Positions 57,360-64,000 of a stretch of DNA of 64,000 bases are shown one piece after another; the first letter of the stretch is position 1, and every line of letters starts with the position of its first letter. The notes beneath the pieces are model-generated. The model was not told the origin of the DNA. It did not search any database and was given only the letters and a program-made list of their open reading frames with translations. The position numbers and the translations under genes were made by a program. Origin of the DNA: Galerina marginata (Eukaryota; Basidiomycota; Agaricomycetes; Agaricales; Galerinaceae); NCBI GenBank assembly GCA_023014335.1, contig JAECYW010000032.1:248001-312000 (forward strand), written 5' to 3'.

Positions 57360-58470
57360 TTAACGCGGGTAGAAAGGCAGGAGCCGCATGCCATTCTCCC
57401 CGCTTCTCCTAATTGTAGGCGTCAGCCTACGGCCCTGCAGGGAGACGTCGCCAGACGGCATAATGGGCAGTGAGATGGGGTGAGGAGGAAGGGGTCCAAA
57501 GCGCGGACGAACGCGAACCCGACGGCGTTCGTCTTCGTTCTTCGCGGGACGTGTTCGCTGGTGACCGTTGTAAGCCGGGTGAGTGGAGAATGGGCGTGGT
57601 ATGAGAAGGGCGGAGGGGCAGCCGACGGGTGACGCGTCGGTCACGAGCGCAAGGGATGTGCAAGGGGTGGTGGGAGAGGTGAGAGTGAGGAGGCAACAAT
57701 ATTCGTTGCCTCCACCGCACCCTGTCCTGGTGGCGATAGCGGAGCAGCAGTAGTGTTGTTGCTGCTGCTGATGCTGTCGAGCCCTGGCGTATTCGTGTCG
57801 TTGAGACCGCTGCTGCTCCTTGTGCTGGCGGCGGGTGCTTCATAGAGACCAAAAGCGGAGGCTGCACTGGGAGGTGGTGGCGTAGGCGGGGTCGGGGTCG
57901 GCATCGGCGTAGGCAGAGGCAGTGGGCCCGGAACTAGCCTATCGCGGCTCGAATGAGTGGTGGGCGACGGGCGTGTGGAGAAAGAAGAAAAGCGAGACGA
58001 GACGAAATACGACTCGTCTTGCGACGTACCGGGCGGGGTCTCCCTCTCCAGGGTCTCCCTTCGTCATTTTTCATCCTGTCTCCACCCGAAGTCGTTGGAA
58101 CGTCGGCCACAGCCCTCGACGTGAGGGGAGGGGGGGCGTGGTGGCTTGTGACGCGCGGCGCGGGGTTATTCGTACAATAGAACAGCTGTTCAAGTTGAGA
58201 TTAGAAAGATAAGTAATATAACAAAGGATATTTCAAAGCATAACTTACTAGACATATTCTTGAGGCTTTGAAGGGCGGGGCAGGCCAGGAGGGAAAGGAG
58301 GGAGGTTGGTGGTGGTGGGTAGAAAGCAGCATCAATCAGCGTTGGTGGCTGTTGATCTGACTCTCGGTGTTTTCGGCAGACGATCTGATTGGCTGTATCA
58401 AACGGGCCGACGATTCCGTGGAGGCTCGTAATCGTCGAAGGCGTCTCAGACGACGTCAACGAGAACAGTA
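57360..58470 (-). CDS. Possible minus-strand gene with proline-rich low-complexity protein
   Basis: An open minus-strand frame at 58250-58459 has 'TPSTITSLHGIVGPFD' and 'LLSLLACPALQSLKNMS' and ends at a good donor (GTAAGTTATG). An acceptor (TTGAACAG) follows at about 58190. Downstream is a long disordered stretch: 'MPTPTPPTPPPPSAAS' (57641-57904), serine and glutamine runs. I could not build one clean model, and no family is recognised. It might be a real gene with a disordered C-terminus or two pieces. Confidence 0.3.
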
Positions 58471-59002
58471 AGGTTGAAATTAATATGAAAGTGAATTTAG
58501 AGTAAGCATCTTTTTTAGTAACCCTGCAAACGATTATTGTTGCCTTCTAAGGCGTGGAAATAGAGACTTAAAATTTTTTGAGAACTCGAATAGATGAAGT
58601 GGGGCAGAGACAATCTAAGCGTTAGCTACCTTATGGTCCCGCACCGGGAACGCCACGTTTTCTTGATCGTATATCGTCAATATGTTACAGTGAGCATCGC
58701 TATTTAGAGCACCGCGTTGAATAATCATGATGAAATAACACTACGGTGTTAAGGGTTGATTTGTTAAAGTTATTTTTAGATACCCCGGCGTCAGTTTTTT
58801 TGGCGCCTGTAATTTTAGAATGACTAGTTGATTTAGGTGAATAACAGGGTGATATGGTTTTCAAGTAATCAAGTTTGGTATATAATTAATAGTATTAAGA
58901 GACTTATTGAACCGTTGAAGTCAATAACGTTCTCTTCTAATCCGTCACTCATCACTCACACATCAACAACGACTACGCCTTTGCAATCGAACTCCTCACA
59001 CG
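58471..59002. other. AT-rich spacer
   Basis: No open frame of interest; probably the intergenic region between divergent units. Confidence 0.45.
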
Positions 59003-59516
59003 ATGCAGTCCAATTCTTCCCTCCCCGAAATGAACTACAGGCTTACATGGCTAGATACGTGCTATCCAGAGGCTCACGGTCGGGGTCAAATGGAGGTCAT
59101 CGTTGAGCGCGCTATGGCGTTTCTATGGGACAAATTGGTCGACGATTATGGCTTGAATGTCATAAAGTATTCAACCGTGGTCGTTTGGTGAGCATTTCCG
59201 TTAGATTTTTGAGTCTCGCTCATTCGTATGTAGCTCCGATTTCCATTCGTCGGATACAGGGAGAAAAGGCCACCACCACTGGACGGCCCGACTTCATCGA
59301 ATCGATGGGTACTACCTTGGGGGCTTGCACCTATACCACCCTTTGAACCCGAACGACACGCCAGAATTCCAAGATAGGAAGTTGGACAGCAAGGGATCCC
59401 TTTGGGTACGAAAGGGACTGACTCATGTCGTCGAAAGGTTGAGGTATATAGACGGAAGTGAGAACGCCCTAAGGAACACGCCCGGTATGTTAATACCTTT
59501 TTATTTGATTCTTTGA
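59003..59516 (+). pseudogene. Unknown gene fragment, plus-strand member of an inverted pair
   Basis: Exon from ATG 59003 ('MNYRLTWLDTCYPEAHGRG'), donor at 59191 (GTGAGC), acceptor ending at about 59260, then 'PPPLDGPTSSN'. The frame is lost near 59360, where the homologous minus-strand copy stays open. In another frame it continues 'FQDRKLDSKGSLWVRKGL' and 'RLRYIDGSEN'. Family not recognised. A one- or two-base shift probably makes this a pseudogene. Confidence 0.5.
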
Positions 59517-59701
59517 GTTCTTAAGAGTTTGCAGTTTCTATTTTCACTAAGTAGCGGAAAGGATTACGGATGTAGTGGTACTTGAAGTTAGATCTTGGTA
59601 GAAAGTCGTTGGAGACTTGCTGAATTTGTGGGATGGATTTCGTCGTTTAATGTATGATATGTTCCATAGGTGTACTTCCTCTTCTTGTCAGCCTGCTTCG
59701 C

Positions 59702-60100
59702 CTACGAAATGACCTTTTTTTGGCTGTATGGAGAACATAGTGGGCTGAATTTGTAGGAAAAGACATTTTCCTTCGACAATCTTAATGGCGCAGAACCGTA
59801 GATCATAGAATAGCCGCTCCCTCTCTTCTTGAGCGGTATACGTAGTTCCTGGATATTACCAGCCGAGTTCCCTGTGTCCTCCTCTGTTCCGTCCAGAAAC
59901 TTCAGTCTACCTCTGTAATGTTCTAAGCCCTCTCGTACCCAGATTAAGCCCTTGCTGTAGATTTTCCTGTCCGGATAGTCCGGAGCTTCGGATTCAACGG
60001 GTGGAATAGGTGCATTCCGCCCTAGTAAAGTCTGTCTGGTCGAAAAAGACGTGCCGTCCAATGGTACATTTTCTCGGTTTTGGAGGTATGAAAATCAGAT
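59702..60100 (-). CDS. Unknown gene fragment, minus-strand paralog
   Basis: The open frame 'MDGTSFSTRQTLLGRNAPIP' ... 'YPDRKIYSKGLIWVREGL' ... 'GRLKFLDGTEEDTG' aligns with the plus-strand copy at 59.27-59.49 kb (KGxxWVRxGL, RLxxxDGxE). It goes on to 'LRIPLKKRGSGYSMIYG'. Homology seems to continue upstream of the ATG ('NREN-PLDG'), so this may be an exon, not a whole gene. Confidence 0.4.
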
Positions 60101-60815
60101 CTAAATAAAGGTAAGCCATAATATGGAAACTTTGAAAAAATGCTCACGAGATAAGGACAATCGAGTTATATATCACCCCCCTGCCGTATGCTTCAAGCAA
60201 ATCGTCGCGTAAAGTGATCATTGCTCGTTGTACGATACGCTTCATATGTGCACGGCTTCTTGCTTCAGGATAGCATGTATCGAGTCATAGAAGTGTTCAA
60301 TGCATTGGAGCGGTAGAGGGAGTGGGTTGAAGTGCCATGGTAGTTGACAGAGTGAGGAAGGGAGGCGGGAGCGTATTCGACCTCAACGACTTAATAATGT
60401 TCCCGACAATGTTCAGTAATATACTGTTTAAAACTTTAAATCAGTCGTTTGGTATGTGCTCAATACATCTTAGCATCGTAAGTTACAATATAGGCGCCTA
60501 AAAACTGATGCTGATATATCTAAATATAGATTTTATAAATAAAATTCTGATCGGTTGTGATCCGCTTGTCCATATCGGGGCGCTGTCCGTTCGTTCAGTG
60601 ATCGTGCTTTCAATTATAATGCGGTCGAGCTAATTTTTCAAAATTAAAGTTACGGATGGCAGAGAGAGTTTGTATTGTGGTAGGGCGACAATTATAGACT
60701 TTATGTGGTCTTTCTAAACATGTAATATGCTGAATCGACGACAGAAATTGCGGACGAGAGTTCTTGAGGAACTAAATTTCGTTCTTCCAGTAGATTCCCT
60801 CCGTGAAATATTGAT
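60101..60815. other. AT-rich region without a recognised gene
   Basis: Only short frames; no repeats shared with the array. Confidence 0.45.
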
Positions 60816-61085
60816 ATTCGTGGTACATACAGACTAGAATCTTATTATAACCGAATGTCGTCGGCTCTTTCCTTCAATCCCACATTAGATATGTTCGCCT
60901 CCCCCGCAAGCATTCACATTTTTATCTTTCCTTTTGAACCGGTAGATTCGTTGTATCTAATATTCGATTTTCGCAGTACATACAGACTGGAATCTTATGT
61001 TAATCGTATCTCGGTCGCTCTTTCCTTCAATTCCCTATTGGATATGTTCGCCTCCCCCGCAAGAATTATTGCTTTTATCTCTCCG
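60815..61085 (+). repeat. Direct repeat, two copies, about 153-bp period
   Basis: 'tacatacagactagaatctt' at 60824 returns as 'tacatacagactggaatctt' at 60977. 'gctctttccttcaat' and 'gatatgttcgcctcccccgc' follow at the same distance in both. The second copy touches the end of the R2-like gene. Confidence 0.75.
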
Positions 61086-62178
61086 TCGACTTGGTGACTG
61101 AGGTAAAACCAGTCAGAAGTGGCCTTTGGGTTATGTCAGTCTATGTGACGCGATGATATGAGATAGATACGAGCTTACTGGTTTCGGGACATTGTAAATC
61201 TTGTTGTATCCCAACGAAGAAAGTAGCAAATCGCCCATAAATTCGATATATTGGTGTATCGATTCGAGTGTTATGTTGACAAAGCAGATCGAGTACATGT
61301 CTACAAGATGATTAAGCCGTGTCTCTTACCATTTTTGATGAAATAGGTGCTTACCAGAAGCGAATGTCTTCTCGATGTGGACAGCTTCCATTATAATATT
61401 TCGGGTGTTGTGCGGGGTTGGTTTATTAGGACCGTGATGAAAGAGGAGGCAAGCGAAGTCAAAAAACGACTCGTCGTCCCATCTGATTCTTGACAGTCCT
61501 TGATCTAGGCTAGTTAACGATCCGTCTTCTTTGGCGTGAGCGAGTATGCACATAGCTGACAATGAGAATAGACCCTTGACGGCGGCTAAGCGGACGAGTA
61601 AGTCGGCGGTCACTCCGTTGGGATCAGCGGGTAAAGTTGAAGACCATTTAACTTTGTCTGCTAGGGATTTTGATGTATTGATGTAGAACGATGTCCAAGG
61701 TCTCTCCGTATCCGGGTTGTGGGGGATAAAAGCGTACGCAAATTTGGATATCAGTTCTGAGTGAGTATTCTCCCTGTTAGGGATCAGCCGTTTATCTACG
61801 CGGGGCATAAAGTCGAAGACAAACATCACTGCTTGAAATTCAATAAAAATTTGGGCTTCTCGCGAGGTGATGATAGTTTCAACAGCGCGTAGAATCGTCT
61901 GGTGAAGCGCATGAGTCCTCCATAAAAAGTGGAGGGCGAGTGAAGTTGTGTGTTTCTCTTCTTCCGTGAGTTTGTCGTCCCATTCTTTAATGTCTGCTAT
62001 TGTCTTGAACGCGTCGGGTGTCCAAAACTGCATCATGGATGTTTTGTACAGTCTCCAAATCTTTTTTTTTTTTTTTTGCGGTTAGTTCAGCAGAAAAAAT
62101 GCAAATGTGGAATGAACAATTAACCCCCGTATGTCTTATTGGGATCATCGCAGAATTTTGCAGAATCTCTTCATTCAA
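61075..62178 (-). CDS. Ribonucleotide reductase small-subunit-like protein without metal ligands
   Basis: Exons on the minus strand: 62178-62125, 62060-61355, 61300-61179 and 61140-61075, about 315 aa. The R2 framework is clear: 'IWRLYKTSMMQFWTPD', 'LTEEEKHTTSLALHFL', 'FDFACLLFHH', 'IIMEAVHIEK', then after an intron 'HQYIEFMGDLLLSSLGYN'. R2 proteins carry a di-iron centre and a tyrosyl radical that drives nucleotide reduction. Here the Asp of the 'ASDG' helix is replaced (RTHAL), the Glu-x-x-His pair is gone (MFVFDF), the Glu of 'AAVEG' is Lys (AAVKG) and the last Glu/His site reads DDESFF. It should be unable to form the cofactor. The frame is open over four exons, so selection may still act. 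The last exon and the C-terminal tail are the least certain parts. Confidence 0.75.
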
Positions 62179-62441
62179 TGATGGTTTTAACGTTCTTCCG
62201 TCTTTATATTCGGTTTAAATGATGATGATGACGTTCGGGGTGGAATGAATGGGTGCAACGATGGTCATCCCTTATGTACTCAACTTTTCCCTGGACTTAC
62301 CAGATCGGGAACGAAGATCCTGGCGCATCTCATAACAAAACCAAAGAGCAGAAAACAGGGTACGTTTTCCAACGGAATAAATGTATGACGTCAATAGATT
62401 GATATTGATACACGACCGAGAACTCCTTCGTATTCTGCGCG

Positions 62442-63295
62442 TTACGGATTTTCCCCGTGCGATGCCAGTGAACTCAGGCGATTTTTAAATGACGTGACTG
62501 CCTGGCTTCACGTCGGCTAAATAGTTTAATTGATGTTAACTCCCTTGTGCTCATGAGAGGGATTGTGCATTACCTTGTAAGTCGATAGAAGGTGTCTGGC
62601 CGTGGCCAAATACATTGTTGAGGGAAAAGGGAGACGAGGTGCCGAAACAATGCTCTCGGTAGTCGGTGACAGTTTGGGCGTTTGCGGGTCGGTGATTATG
62701 GCTCCTCTGCCCGTAGCAGTGGTCACGGTAGTATTCTGGACGCACCGACTGTACGTCCTCGGATTGGCTGGAACTCGGTACATTCTATCGTATACTGTAT
62801 GAGTCGTTGGGGAGCACGGGAAGGCCTTTAAGAACGTACTTTATCCGTGGTCTGATGTATTTCGCGAACATCTTGATTCTCCTGAAAAAGGTCGAGTTAA
62901 TCGTAACGAAGGGTTACCATAATATCACCTACCATGGAAGAAATATCAAACACAGTTAAGTTCGAGATGGTGTCAGCATGCGAGCTGCGAGTCGCGTGGC
63001 TCTTGTTTTGGAGTATCTGGGCCATGTTGACGGGCTTGGGATAGGTTGGTACAAAGTAAGTTCAAGATATCATCAGCGGTTACTTACTGGTAGGTGACGG
63101 CTGAGGGCATTGTGGAGAGATATGTTGACTTTTGCAGTGTCGGTGAGCCTCGACAGAAGGATTAAGTCCTGTTGTGTTTGCGCGTCTATCTCATCGTTCC
63201 TGAGGAGACGAAAAGAACGGGGACCGCGACTGTGTTCGACTTTTAGTTAGCGGCGGTGTACTATATGTGAAGGTGAACGACACTTACGAGTACAT
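62442..63295 (-). CDS. Small spliced gene of unknown function
   Basis: Six exons on the minus strand (63295-63288, 63199-63088, 63034-62933, 62881-62840, 62748-62574, 62497-62442) join in frame to about 164 aa, starting 'MYSNDEIDAQTQQDLILLSR' and ending 'SSLASHGENP'. Introns are 47-91 nt, all GT-AG; the acceptors at 63035 (AAG) and 62749 are the weakest. The product is polar, with His/Asn-rich parts and no signal peptide or membrane segment. Family not recognised. It is 260 bases upstream of the R2-like gene on the same strand. Confidence 0.5.
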
Positions 63296-63725
63296 TTTCT
63301 TGTTACTTCGACGTCCAATATCTCGTCCGGAGATTATTTATAATTTAGGGTGGTCGGCACAAATTCACAATGTGGTCACTCGGTTGTTGTATCACTGCGT
63401 GTTACCCGTGTCTGCCTAGAAATCTGATGGCGCTTAAATAGCACCCGAAATAATTTGGATGGATGGCTGGCTCTTTTGACTTATTGTGTCGACTAAACGG
63501 AGTTTGTGTCTGCGTATCTCATCCTCTGGACACTTTAGGATCCATCCCGGTCGTCGATACTCTGGAAAGCTGAACAAGGAATGTCCTCCCCATGTTTTCC
63601 ATCTTGTGTTCTTTTTCCGAGAAGGAAGGATGGGAAAATCGTTTTACCTTGTCCTGTTGCGATGGCCGATGTTGGATGTAGGTTTTTTTACTTTGACTCT
63701 TCTGTCTTACGTGCTATGATCAAAT

Positions 63726-64000
63726 ATGTCGATTCAGATTCAGGAATCGTCGACAAAGAAAGTAGCTGCACTTGTGCAGGACATGTTAGAAGGAACCGAG
63801 AGACGCACAGAGAGTGTGCCCAAGAGCCATCGCGTGAGTTTCGGTTTTGAATGCGCGGCGCGCGGTAGCCGAGTCATTATTTTTATTTATTTTATTCTAT
63901 ATAGCTCGAGATGTGCAGAAATTTGGAATTGATACCGACAACGTTGATCCGTATCTTCCAGTTCCTTCATCTGATAGGAACTTCGTGCGGTACAAGACTC
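63726..64000 (+). CDS. Start of a plus-strand gene running off the window
   Basis: ATG 63726 gives 'MSIQIQESSTKKVAALVQD' up to a donor at 63834 (GTGAGT). An acceptor (TATATAG, about 63904) is followed by an exon open to the window end in more than one frame; 'VQKFGIDTDNVDPYLPVPS' is the more protein-like. Partial, family unknown. Confidence 0.35.

Noticed and set aside
1..64000. tRNA, rRNA or CRISPR-like arrays
   Set aside because: Looked for cloverleaf-like A/B boxes, conserved rRNA words and regularly spaced short repeats; found none.

Overview
The window reads as nuclear DNA of a filamentous basidiomycete, most likely an agaricomycete. Genes have short introns (mostly 46-61 nt, GT-AG, with CTAAC/CTGAC-like branch sites), and the gene set fits: an unspecific peroxygenase, a fungal STAND-type N-terminal domain joined to TPRs, a Helitron with a PIF1-type helicase, and an integrase-core DNA transposon with a large companion gene. 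There is no bacterial signature and no rRNA, tRNA or CRISPR array. All exon models were built by hand from splice signals and reading-frame continuity. Family assignments rest on motif recognition, not on database searches.

Layout. 1-530 is a copy of a dispersed repeat module, here called R1. It is split by a Helitron (about 531-10380) carrying a spliced Rep/helicase gene (709-8225) and a second spliced gene (8801-10159). From 10383 to 19220 lie degraded modules of the same repeat system: R1, two alternative T-rich blocks called alpha and beta, a GC-rich block, and a decayed ARF-like exon set at 17.3-17.6 kb. At 19221-30136 a 10.9-kb nested transposon complex sits in another repeat copy. It consists of an apparently intact 6.9-kb TIR transposon (A, two genes), a 2.8-kb segment bounded by identical 61-bp inverted repeats with a broken USP-like/PHD gene (C), and a 1.25-kb deletion derivative of A (B). 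After an alpha block comes a TPR protein gene on the minus strand (31891-35431). From 37.2 to 47.4 kb the repeat system returns with an ARF-like gene that is open across seven exons (39254-40234), a GC-rich block, R1 and beta. A secreted unspecific peroxygenase gene (48160-49578) is complete. R1-beta/alpha-ARF pseudogene-GC block-R1 repeats once more from 49.9 to 57.0 kb. The last 7 kb is mostly single-copy: a proline-rich possible gene, two inverted paralogous fragments, a ribonucleotide-reductase R2-like gene that has lost its metal ligands, a small spliced gene of unknown function and the start of another gene.

Two themes stand out. First, most of the window is one modular repeat system, always in the same orientation (R1, alpha/beta, ARF-like gene on the minus strand, GC-rich block, R1), interrupted by host genes and later transposons. 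Inside beta there is a recurrent stem-loop whose copies show compensating base changes, followed in four of five copies by an intron-like sequence. Second, several genes look like enzymes stripped of catalysis: an ARF-family GTPase without a P-loop, an R2 subunit without iron ligands, and a STAND N-terminal domain fused to TPRs without an NTPase.
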